From the NCBI GenBank assembly GCA_934167305.1, contig CAKPKQ010000010.1:1-43809 (forward strand): a stretch of DNA of 43,809 nucleotides, read 5' to 3'. Below are positions 8,633-15,840 of the stretch, one piece after another; positions within the stretch are counted from its first letter, which is position 1; each line of letters opens with the position of its first letter. The notes beneath the pieces were generated by a model. It saw only the letters and a list, made by a program, of their open reading frames with translations, did no database searches and was not told the origin of the DNA. A program made the translations under genes and the position numbers. The stretch comes from an uncultured Clostridia bacterium (GTDB lineage Bacteria > Bacillota > Clostridia > TANB77 > CAG-508).

Positions 8633-10352
8633 TTTCTCTCATTGCAGTTTCTAATTCATTTAATTTTTTATCAGCGTCTTCTAGGCTTGTTCCTTTCACA
8701 CCCATATAGAATTTAATTTTAGGTTCTGTTCCAGAAGGACGTACACAACACCAATTATCATTTGTTAAATCATAATAAAGTACATTTGATTTTGGTAGAT
8801 TTGTAGATTCACATTTACCAGAATCTGTGTAGCAAATAGTTTGTGCTAAATAATCTCCAACTGATAATACTTTTTCGCCTGCAATTTCTTTTGGTGGGTT
8901 ATTTCTCATATTTTCCATCATTTGTTTAATTGCTTCAGCTCCTTCAACACCTTTTAGAGTGATTGAAAATTGTCTTTCTTTATAGTAACCATATTTTTCA
9001 TACATTGCAATCATTGCATCCCATAAAGTCATACCTTTTTCTTTATAGTAACAAGCAGCTTCGCATAGAGTCATAACTGCAACAATTCCGTCTTTATCTC
9101 TAGCATGTGTTCCAATTATACATCCATAGCTTTCTTCATAAGAATATAAACATTCATATTCATTATTATTTTCTTCAAATCCTCTAATAATTTTTGCAAT
9201 ATTTTTAAAGCCAGTTAATGTTGAAAATAGTTTTACATTATATGCTTTAGCAATGGCATCTGTTAAATTAGAAGATACTATTGTTTTAATTATTGCACCA
9301 TTTGCAGGTAATTTATTATGAGATTGTTTTTGAGATAATATATATTCTGCAATTAAGTTTCCTGTCATATTTCCATTAAATTGAATATATTCACCAGTTT
9401 TTGTATCTTTTACATACATACCTAATCTATCAGCATCTGGGTCATTAGCTAAAATTAAATCAGCATCTTTTTCTTTTGCTAATTCTAAAGCTAATTTGAA
9501 TGCTTTAGGGTCTTCAGGGTTAGGATAATCTACTGTAGGAAAGTTTCCGTCAGGTTTTTCTTGTTCAGGTACTACATAAACGTTTTCAAAACCTAGTTCA
9601 TTTAAAATTGCATGTACCAAACGGTTTCCTGTTCCATGAAGTGGAGTATATACTATTTTTATATTTTTTTGATTATTTTTTATTGCTTCATCATTTACTA
9701 CTAATTTTTTTAATTCTGCAATATATTTTTTATCAATTTCTTCTCCAATAACATTGTATAAGCCTTTATCAATAGCTTCTTGCTTATCCATAGTTTTAAT
9801 TGTAGAAAAATCAGTAACAGCATTTACCTCAGCAATAATTTCTTTATCTGTTGGCTCAACTATTTGAGCACCGTCATCCCAGTAAACTTTGTAACCATTG
9901 TACTCAGGTGGGTTATGACTTGCTGTTACAACTATACCAGCAGTACATCCTAAATTTCTTACTGCAAAAGATAATTCAGGAGTTGGTCTTAAACTATCAA
10001 ATCTATATGTTTTAATTCCATTTGCATTTAAACAAAGTGCAGCTTGTTCACTAAATTCTGTTGACATTCTTCTTGAGTCATAAGCAATTGCAACACCTTT
10101 ATTTTGTCCACCCTTTTTAATAATATAATTTGCTAAACCTTGAGATGCTTTTGTAACAGTATATTTATTCATTCTATTAGTACCAATACCAATAACACCT
10201 CTTAAGCCAGCTGTACCAAATTCTAGGTCTTTATAAAATCTGTCCTCAATTTCTTTTTCATCATTTTGTATACTTCTTAAATCTTGCTTGTCTTCTTCTG
10301 AAATAACAGGATCATTAAGCCAAGCATTATATTTTATTTTATATTCTTCCAT
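8619..10352 (-). CDS. Phospho-sugar mutase (alpha-phosphoglucomutase/phosphomannomutase)
   Basis: It interconverts glucose 1-phosphate and glucose 6-phosphate (or the mannose forms) in the cytoplasm. The 577-residue length fits the PgcA-type alpha-D-phosphohexomutases. The active-site serine is Ser145 in TASHNPPE. The metal loop DPDADRLG lies near residue 305, the sugar-specificity loop includes YEESYGC, and the phosphate-binding loop RPSGTEPKIKFY is near the C-terminus. A GAAAGGAAAAA tract precedes the ATG. Together with the UDP-sugar pyrophosphorylase on the same strand upstream, it forms a route from hexose 6-phosphate to UDP-sugar. The two genes are separated by a long palindromic element. 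Confidence 0.93.
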   Translation of the reverse strand: MEEYKIKYNAWLNDPVISEEDKQDLRSIQNDEKEIEDRFYKDLEFGTAGLRGVIGIGTNRMNKYTVTKASQGLANYIIKKGGQNKGVAIAYDSRRMSTEFSEQAALCLNANGIKTYRFDSLRPTPELSFAVRNLGCTAGIVVTASHNPPEYNGYKVYWDDGAQIVEPTDKEIIAEVNAVTDFSTIKTMDKQEAIDKGLYNVIGEEIDKKYIAELKKLVVNDEAIKNNQKNIKIVYTPLHGTGNRLVHAILNELGFENVYVVPEQEKPDGNFPTVDYPNPEDPKAFKLALELAKEKDADLILANDPDADRLGMYVKDTKTGEYIQFNGNMTGNLIAEYILSQKQSHNKLPANGAIIKTIVSSNLTDAIAKAYNVKLFSTLTGFKNIAKIIRGFEENNNEYECLYSYEESYGCIIGTHARDKDGIVAVMTLCEAACYYKEKGMTLWDAMIAMYEKYGYYKERQFSITLKGVEGAEAIKQMMENMRNNPPKEIAGEKVLSVGDYLAQTICYTDSGKCESTNLPKSNVLYYDLTNDNWCCVRPSGTEPKIKFYMGVKGTSLEDADKKLNELETAMREIANS

Positions 10353-10386
10353 TTATTTTTCCTTTCTAAACTTATTATTAATTACA

Positions 10387-10549
10387 AGTAAGGTAATATA
10401 ATACTTTTCGTAGCGAGGCTGTGGGGAACGACAAGCTAGAAGATGTTGCTAAATTTTTTCAAATCATTATTAATGTTTGCAAAAAATTGTTGTTACATCT
10501 TCTTGCGTAGTCGGGATGGAGCGAAGAAAAGTTTTCATATTACCTTACT
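10387..10549. repeat. 163-bp nested palindrome in the pyrophosphorylase-pgm gap
   Basis: The outer arms are perfect 13-bp inverted repeats (AGTAAGGTAATAT at 10387-10399 and its complement at 10537-10549). Further in are CTTTTCG against CGAAGAAAAG, AGAAGATGT (10438-10446) against ACATCTTCT (10495-10503), and AATTTTTTC against GCAAAAAATT. The result is one long imperfect hairpin with higher GC than its surroundings. It may be a MITE-like remnant or a structured RNA. No clear target duplication or T-tract is seen. Confidence 0.7.
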
Positions 10550-10559
10550 GTATAAATAA

Positions 10560-11804
10560 CTAATTAATCCCATGAAATGCTTTATATAATGCTCTTGCAG
10601 TTTCAGGGCTATCAACACCAGTTGCATTCTTTACAGGAGCAAATTCTTCTTCTCTTTTTACTCTTAAAATACTCATGTTATCAGCAATGCTAAAAGCATC
10701 AAATATAAAAGCCTCAAATTTATATGCATTTGGCTCAGTTGGTTCAACTAAATTTCCAGAAGCATCTAAATAACTTGCTTTTTTGAAAGCAACATGATAA
10801 GGTAATTTATTTTTGCTAATTTCTTCTAATAATGAAATATTAAATTGATTACACAAAATATGAGATTCTCCATATAAAAGTTCTCCATTTTCATCTAGTG
10901 CTTCAGATAATTCTTTAGAAATTTCTGTGTATTCAATAACACTTGGTTTTCCATCTTTTTTACAGAAAACCCCAACTCTTTCTTCTGGACATGCTTTTAC
11001 AACACTTTTTCCACCAGAAAGGGTATTTTCAGAAACCATAAGTCCAGTTAAAACAGGATCAACCATTTTAACTAAAACATTATCAACACCGCCGATAAAA
11101 ATCCATTCAATTCCTTTTTCTTGCATATCATATAAAATGCCATTTTTTCTCATAGCTTCAAAAATTCCACCATGACCATCAGCAGCTTGTTTTATTAAAC
11201 CATGTTCATCTAATAAAATTTTGCCATTTGTATCAAGCATAGGAAGTTTGCCTTGCTTAAAGAATTTAACTGCAGTTTTTGGGTAATCAAAATAATTGTG
11301 TTCTTCAAAAAACTTAACAGTATCATCATTATTTTCATCACTTGTCATTAAATACCAAGGAATATCAACTCCGTATTTTGTTCTAGCTTCTTTTATATGC
11401 TCACATAAAATTTCGAAAATAGATTTGTGAGAGTCAAGACCTAAATCAAAAGTTCCTTTAGGACCATTATGTCCAAGTCTAGTTCCTTGTCCACCAGCCA
11501 TAGTAACTACAGCTAATTTTCCTGTTTTAATAACTTCTTCACCAATTTCAGTATATTTTCTTAATTCTTCATCAGAAAGCTCTGATTTAGTTGTGTGTGG
11601 AATTGGTTCTAATTTTGCATTTTCAAAATTTGGTTTTGTTTTTGTACTTTCATATAAATTTTGTACTTGATTAAAATCTAATGTTAAAATGTCATCTAAT
11701 AATTTGTTTTTTTGTTCGTCAGAAAGCTTGTCATAACATTGAAGTAAATGCTCCTGTCCATATTTGGCAAGCAATTCTTTCGCCATTGATAATTTTTCCT
11801 CCAT
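10560..11804 (-). CDS. UDPGP-family UTP:sugar-1-phosphate uridylyltransferase
   Basis: The 414-residue protein has the nucleotide-binding motif AGGQGTRLGHNGPKGTFDLG near residue 100, typical of the eukaryote-like UDPGP/UAP1 family, and a UTP-site segment WIFIGGVDNVL. It makes a UDP-sugar from UTP and a sugar 1-phosphate; whether this is GlcNAc, glucose or galactose cannot be told from sequence. The start at ATG 11804 is preferred because GGGAGG lies just upstream; a longer frame to 11855 has no such site. It sits upstream of the phosphoglucomutase on the same strand, which favours UDP-glucose or a related product. Confidence 0.87.
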   Translation of the reverse strand: MEEKLSMAKELLAKYGQEHLLQCYDKLSDEQKNKLLDDILTLDFNQVQNLYESTKTKPNFENAKLEPIPHTTKSELSDEELRKYTEIGEEVIKTGKLAVVTMAGGQGTRLGHNGPKGTFDLGLDSHKSIFEILCEHIKEARTKYGVDIPWYLMTSDENNDDTVKFFEEHNYFDYPKTAVKFFKQGKLPMLDTNGKILLDEHGLIKQAADGHGGIFEAMRKNGILYDMQEKGIEWIFIGGVDNVLVKMVDPVLTGLMVSENTLSGGKSVVKACPEERVGVFCKKDGKPSVIEYTEISKELSEALDENGELLYGESHILCNQFNISLLEEISKNKLPYHVAFKKASYLDASGNLVEPTEPNAYKFEAFIFDAFSIADNMSILRVKREEEFAPVKNATGVDSPETARALYKAFHGIN

Positions 11805-11887
11805 AAAGAGTACCTCCCTTAAAAAATTACAACTATATCTTATACGATTTAACAAATTAAGTCAAATTTATTATTGCTAATTTGAAA

Positions 11888-12211
11888 TTATAATGTATTT
11901 ACAACTAAATATATTACAAGCTTAGGAGTTAATTTTGTATAATTCAAGTTTAATAAACAATTTTTTTTTAATAATTCAAAATTACAGTTAGCGCAGTTTG
12001 TTGCTTTAATGATATCGGATTTTATAGTTTGAATATTTTTATTATAATGGTTTGAAATAATTATATAAATATCTCTTTCAAGATTTATGCATAGGTTATT
12101 TTGGTTAGATATATAAATATAATATATTATATCTGATAAATAGGCTGTCCCCAAATGGAGTGGATTATATCCAAGTTTGAGTAGTTCATTTTTTATTTTT
12201 GATTTTATCAT
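11888..12211 (-). CDS. Free-standing Spo0A C-terminal-like DNA-binding domain
   Basis: The 107-residue protein aligns by eye with the Spo0A effector domain: LLKLGYNPLHLGTAYLSDII matches the region of Spo0A with GVPAHIKGYQYLRDAI, and NLERDIYIIISNHYNK followed by IQTIKSDIIKAT matches the helix-turn-helix and recognition helix. There is no receiver domain, so phosphorylation control is absent. The recognition-helix arginines of Spo0A appear as lysine or other residues here, and a NCANC pair follows. AAAGGAAC precedes the ATG. Such proteins could bind or compete at Spo0A boxes, several of which occur in this window. The family is inferred from pattern, not from a search. Confidence 0.68.
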   Translation of the reverse strand: MIKSKIKNELLKLGYNPLHLGTAYLSDIIYYIYISNQNNLCINLERDIYIIISNHYNKNIQTIKSDIIKATNCANCNFELLKKNCLLNLNYTKLTPKLVIYLVVNTL

Positions 12212-12324
12212 ATTTTAGTAGTTCCTTTCATAAAACACATTACTATATTTTACTATTTTTTACTTAATACTTTACTCATTTATACAAAATGATACAATAA
12301 AAAATATATTTTTATATAAATATT

Positions 12325-12829
12325 GAAAGTAGCCAATGTATTAAGGAGAATCACATTATGAAAAACACTTTAAAAAAATTACTCATTATGCTTGCATTAG
12401 TTTTACTTACTGCAAATTCAACCGTAAGTTATGCTTGTGCAGCTAACAAGGCTGAACGGAATTGTATTGTGACTGAAAATATTACTTTTTTGCAAGAATC
12501 AACAGGATATATCGTAGATGAAAATGGTAACTTTTCAACTGTTAAGGAGGTTAAATTTACAGTTCCTAAGTCTACGGTGTACACAATTACAGTTGGAACT
12601 AGTGGAAATGCACTAGTATATTTTAGAAAAGGAGATAAAAATATATTCTCTGTTGATCTAAATAAATCCACACATCAAAAAAGGTATAATTTGGTTAAAG
12701 GTACTGAATATACAATACAATTTACAAATGAAGATGCAGGAAATAACTTTTTCGTAGCATTGGTGCATCAAACATATGATTAATTAAGTAAAAATAGGTA
12801 AAAAGTATTTAACTATTATGGCTACTTTC
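12325..12829. repeat. 11-bp inverted repeats flanking the secreted-protein gene
   Basis: GAAAGTAGCCA (12325-12335) lies 22 bases before the start codon, and its exact complement TGGCTACTTTC (12819-12829) lies after the stop. Both are inside the predicted transcript, so the mRNA ends could pair. A mobile cassette boundary is another option, but no target duplication is visible. Confidence 0.45.
12358..12783 (+). CDS. Small secreted protein of unknown function
   Basis: The 141-residue product starts with a classical signal peptide: basic MKNTLKKLL, a hydrophobic core, and a likely cleavage near SYACAANK (about residue 29). The mature part of about 110 residues has alternating beta-type patterns (VKEVKFTVPKSTVYTITVGT, YTIQFTNEDAGNNFFVALV), suggesting a small beta-sandwich or pre-peptidase-like fold. 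The ribosome binding site is AAGGAG. The gene is flanked by short inverted repeats and converges on the sigma/anti-sigma operon. I do not recognise the family. Confidence 0.75.
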   Translation: MKNTLKKLLIMLALVLLTANSTVSYACAANKAERNCIVTENITFLQESTGYIVDENGNFSTVKEVKFTVPKSTVYTITVGTSGNALVYFRKGDKNIFSVDLNKSTHQKRYNLVKGTEYTIQFTNEDAGNNFFVALVHQTYD

Positions 12830-12836
12830 TTTATTG

Positions 12837-12863
12837 AAAAAGGGGGAAATACCCCCTTTTTTT
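12837..12863. terminator. Terminator shared by convergent genes
   Basis: AAAAAGGGGG and CCCCCTTTTTTT enclose a five-base loop. A and T runs on both sides make it bidirectional, serving the secreted-protein gene (+) and the anti-sigma gene (-). Confidence 0.9.
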
Positions 12864-13560
12864 AATATTCAAAAATACTAGAAGAAGAGTAAACTTTGTA
12901 TATATGATCTTTAACTTCTTCAGTTGATTTTCCATTAAAAGTATTTAAAGAATAAATTAGTCTATTATTTTCAATTTTAATATTTGAAACTATACTGTTA
13001 TCTTTTATTAATTCTTCATATTCTTTTTTTAATTCATCTGTTGTAAACCCACTTCTGCAATATCTGGTACTAATACAAATATTTTTAGAAGTATCAAAAG
13101 TAAAAATTATGCTAAGAGTTTTAGGATTATCGGAATCAACGTCATTTTTGGTATAAACAAGAATATGAGATATATTACTTCTTTCAAAAGTTGAGGTAGG
13201 GACGGTAAGCCAATTCCAAAATGTTTTTATATAATCTACCTTTCCATTTTCATTAATAATTACCTCATATGATGAAATTTTAAAGCTAAAAAAAGTAATA
13301 AATATAAAAAGCATTATTACAATTAATATTAAAATTTTAATTCTTTGAATTAATTTGATTTTTTTTAAATAATTAATTTGCTTGTTTTCGTCAATTTTAT
13401 TTAGAGTTAGTTCTTCTCCCATATCTTTTAATATTTTTCTACAATCCTCACAATCATTTAAATGTTGCTCAATAAAGGCATTACTAGATTCATTTGTAAC
13501 TTTGTCAATATAACTAGGCAATAGGTCTTTTACTATTTCACATTCTTTAATTTTTTTCAT
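12862..13560 (-). CDS. Membrane anti-sigma factor with zinc-binding N-terminal domain
   Basis: It probably holds the adjacent ECF sigma factor at the membrane until a signal arrives. The 232-residue protein begins with a ZAS-like domain: CEIVKDLLPSYIDK (Cys7), then His33, Cys37 and Cys40 in QHLNDCEDCRK. A single membrane span lies at about residues 74-93 (ILILIVIMLFIFITFFSF), followed by about 140 extracellular residues unlike any sensor I know. ATG 13560 is chosen because GGAAGG lies eight bases upstream; an upstream GTG at 13569 is possible. The gene overlaps the end of the sigma gene by 14 bases, indicating translational coupling. Confidence 0.85.
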   Translation of the reverse strand: MKKIKECEIVKDLLPSYIDKVTNESSNAFIEQHLNDCEDCRKILKDMGEELTLNKIDENKQINYLKKIKLIQRIKILILIVIMLFIFITFFSFKISSYEVIINENGKVDYIKTFWNWLTVPTSTFERSNISHILVYTKNDVDSDNPKTLSIIFTFDTSKNICISTRYCRSGFTTDELKKEYEELIKDNSIVSNIKIENNRLIYSLNTFNGKSTEEVKDHIYKVYSSSSIFEY

Positions 13561-14035
13561 CAAAATCACCTTCCTTTATTTTTTGTTTTCCCCTATAAAA
13601 GGTTACTCTTGCTAAATTTTCACTTATGCCTAAAATATTTCCAATTTCTTTAAAACTTAAATTTCCCATAATTCTCAAATATATAATTTCTTTGCTTCTT
13701 TCGTCTAATTTATCAATTTTATTATATAGATACAATTTACTTATGCTGGTTTCTTCTAAGCTATTATTTGTGTAATCCTCAATTGAGGTTAAAGGGATTG
13801 TTGAAAAATTTTTATGTTTTTTTAATTCTTTATAATATAAATGTTTTGCTATTTGGCATAACCAAGAAGATAATTTACAGTTACCTTTAAATTTATTTAT
13901 ATTTTTCATTGCAATAAAAAAGGTTTCCTGTGTTAACTCTTCAGACAAAGAGTCGTCTCGAGTAAGGCAAAATAAATATTTATATATTTGCTTTGAATAA
14001 GTTACATATATTTCTTCAATGTTATTCGTACCCAT
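13547..14035 (-). CDS. ECF-type RNA polymerase sigma factor
   Basis: The 162-residue protein has sigma region 2 (YSKQIYKYLFCLTRDDSLSE, ELTQETFFIAMKNINKFKG, SSWLCQIAKHLYYKELK) and region 4 (KLDERSKEIIYLRIMGNLSF followed by KEIGNILGISENLARVTFYR). Regions 1 and 3 are missing, as in ECF sigma-70 factors. ATG 14035 has AAAGGAG five bases upstream. It is the first gene of a two-gene operon with its anti-sigma factor. The signal and regulon are unknown. Confidence 0.92.
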   Translation of the reverse strand: MGTNNIEEIYVTYSKQIYKYLFCLTRDDSLSEELTQETFFIAMKNINKFKGNCKLSSWLCQIAKHLYYKELKKHKNFSTIPLTSIEDYTNNSLEETSISKLYLYNKIDKLDERSKEIIYLRIMGNLSFKEIGNILGISENLARVTFYRGKQKIKEGDFDEKN

Positions 14036-14062
14036 AAACACTCCTTTCTTAGTTAAACATAA

Positions 14063-14089
14063 GAGTCAAAAAAATGGTATTTTGTTACA
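14063..14089 (-). promoter_or_regulatory. Possible autoregulated ECF promoter
   Basis: Upstream of the sigma gene the minus strand reads TGTAAC (14084-14089), with CTC about 17 bases downstream (GACTC, 14063-14067). An AAC-containing -35 box is typical of ECF sigma factors and no good sigma-A promoter is seen here, so self-control is plausible but unproven. Confidence 0.3.
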
Positions 14090-14117
14090 AATTATAATTA
14101 ATTATTTATATAATAAA

Positions 14118-14158
14118 AAATCTTTATTGTTAGAAAAGCAATTTCACAATAAAGATTT
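14118..14158 (-). terminator. Terminator of the unknown gene at 14169-14693
   Basis: AAATCTTTATTGT (14118-14130) pairs perfectly with ACAATAAAGATTT (14146-14158). On the minus strand the stem is followed by a run of T. Confidence 0.8.
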
Positions 14159-14168
14159 ATATTGATTA

Positions 14169-14693
14169 TTAATTATCATTTACGATTTTTTTATCATTGT
14201 AACCACAAAAAACATCTGTAATTTCTTTTTCACCAGAAGTATTTAAAATTTTGTCATGATCATCTAATATATTTACTATGTCATTATTAAACTCCGTCAC
14301 CTCGAAAAAATTTATAATTTTAATAAACCTGAGTTGATTTTTTCCTAACCATTTTTTTATACTATTATTTATAATTTCAATATAATCTTTACTTCCACTA
14401 ACTAATATAATACTACTATTTGAAATTTCATTATTTAAAATATTTTCTACATTAATATATTTTTTATCATCTACGTTTGTCCAACGGATATTTAAAATTT
14501 TATTTTTATTTTTTAGATTTAAATTTTGCAACAATACTTTTATATTTTCTTCAATATCACTTTCTAGGAATGTTATTACTTTGTTATTTTCTTCAATTTT
14601 AGAATTAATATATGGCAAAATAGTTGTAGCTAAATGCCAATCACTAACATAAAAACCACATAGTTTTTCTACTTGACAATTTTTAATTTTCAT
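14169..14693 (-). CDS. Unknown cytoplasmic protein, 174 residues
   Basis: I do not recognise the family. The N-terminus has a distinctive short motif, VEKLCGFYVSDWHLATTILPYI, seen here to be uninterrupted by low-complexity sequence; the central part alternates beta strands and helices (NKVITFLESDI, SSIILVSGSKDYIEIINNSI) as in a Rossmann-type fold. It ends with GYNDKKIVNDN and has no membrane span. A GGGGGTT tract acts as a modest ribosome binding site. A Spo0A-box-like sequence lies about 100 bases upstream and spoIIR is transcribed divergently, so a sporulation-linked role is possible but only inferred. Confidence 0.7.
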   Translation of the reverse strand: MKIKNCQVEKLCGFYVSDWHLATTILPYINSKIEENNKVITFLESDIEENIKVLLQNLNLKNKNKILNIRWTNVDDKKYINVENILNNEISNSSIILVSGSKDYIEIINNSIKKWLGKNQLRFIKIINFFEVTEFNNDIVNILDDHDKILNTSGEKEITDVFCGYNDKKIVNDN

Positions 14694-14699
14694 ACAAAA

Positions 14700-15018
14700 T
14701 AACCCCCAGTTTTCTTTTGTTTATCTATGGAAAATTTTACCATTTATTCTTACGGAAGTCAAGGAAAAAAGCTAACAATCGTATGTGTTTATTCGACATT
14801 TTTGTATTCTAGGAATTTTTGCATAGTATGCAAAAATTCTGTAGAAGACAAATATGCAAATTACTAGAATTTCTATCAGTTTGCACTGTGTAGAAATTCT
14901 TGTAATCTGTTTTTTGTACTCTAAATTTGATTAATAAAAAATGGCAGTAATGTATAAAAAATAAAAAAGTTGTTAATAATTGTATTAATTAATAATTTCT
15001 TGAAGGAGATAAAAAAAT
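14700..15018. promoter_or_regulatory. Divergent regulatory region with a Spo0A-like box and two hairpins
   Basis: This 319-base gap holds TTCGACA (14792-14798), the complement of the Spo0A core TGTCGAA. A perfect 13-bp hairpin follows (GAATTTTTGCATA at 14813-14825 with its complement at 14827-14839), then a 15-bp stem with one mismatch (14861-14875 with 14891-14905) around a 15-base loop. Upstream of spoIIR, GTATA (14952) and GTTAATAAT (14972) with a 14-base spacer resemble a degenerate sigma-F promoter. No reading frame is supported. Confidence 0.5.
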
Positions 15019-15672
15019 ATGAAAAATTTCAAAAGATTAAAAATTGGGAGAATATTTGTTATTTTAACATTATTAGCTATATTTATACTGATATCTGCAA
15101 TTTCATATGTAAGTGCTGTTTCAAATAATATTGCAAATAGTGTATTTAGACTACATGTTATAGCAAATAGCGATAGTGAAGAGGATCAAAATTTAAAATT
15201 AAAAGTAAGAGATGAATTACTTTCATATATGAATATAATTTCAAAAGACAGCAAAACAAAAGAAGAAGCAATGAAAATTGCAGATGAACACAAGGAAGAA
15301 TTTATAAAAATTGCAGAAAAAACAATTAAAGAAAATGGATATAATTATACAGTAAATATTCAAATAGGAAAGGCTGATTTTCCAACTAAATATTATGGAG
15401 ATATAACATTACCAGCAGGAGAATATGATGCATTAAAAGTGCAAATAGGAGAAGCAAAAGGTAAAAACTGGTGGTGTGTAATGTTTCCACCCCTATGTTT
15501 TGTTGATGTAAGTACCGGAATTGTACCAGATAATTCTAAACAAGAATTAAAACAAAGCCTAAATGATGAAGAATATGACTTAATAAGCAAAACAGATGAA
15601 AATGAAATTGCTTTTAAATTTAAAATAGTAGAACTTTTCCAAAACTGGAGATTAGGCAACAAAAATATTTAA
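15019..15672 (+). CDS. spoIIR: Stage II sporulation protein R
   Basis: SpoIIR is made in the forespore, is exported across the septum, and triggers SpoIIGA to process pro-sigma-E in the mother cell. The 217-residue protein has an N-terminal hydrophobic export segment (about residues 12-32) and the family hallmark FRLHVIANSDSEEDQNLKLK with VRDELL (about 43-68). The C-terminal NWWCVMFPPLCFVD is also characteristic. GAAGGAG precedes the ATG. Length fits the family. It is followed by three hairpins and then murA. Confidence 0.95.
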   Translation: MKNFKRLKIGRIFVILTLLAIFILISAISYVSAVSNNIANSVFRLHVIANSDSEEDQNLKLKVRDELLSYMNIISKDSKTKEEAMKIADEHKEEFIKIAEKTIKENGYNYTVNIQIGKADFPTKYYGDITLPAGEYDALKVQIGEAKGKNWWCVMFPPLCFVDVSTGIVPDNSKQELKQSLNDEEYDLISKTDENEIAFKFKIVELFQNWRLGNKNI

Positions 15673-15692
15673 CGCCTAGCTTTTATATACAA

Positions 15693-15759
15693 CAAGGTTA
15701 AGTTGCCTTGGACTGTACGGGTTGCAAAGCAACCCTGTACATGTGGCGAAGCCACTTTT
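15693..15759 (+). terminator. Three consecutive hairpins after spoIIR, last one a terminator
   Basis: Hairpin 1 is CAAGG / CCTTG (15693-15710). Hairpin 2 pairs TGTACGGGTTGC with GCAACCCTGTACA (15714-15741, one bulge). Hairpin 3 is GTGGC-GAA-GCCAC followed by TTTTCTTATTT (15743-15759), an intrinsic terminator. The block is much richer in GC than its surroundings, which suggests a repeat-like insertion. Confidence 0.75.
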
Positions 15760-15840
15760 CTTATTTACAGACTAATATCTTGCCAAATAATATAAATTGT
15801 GATATAAAAATAGAAGAAAATAAAAATGGAGGTAATTCCT

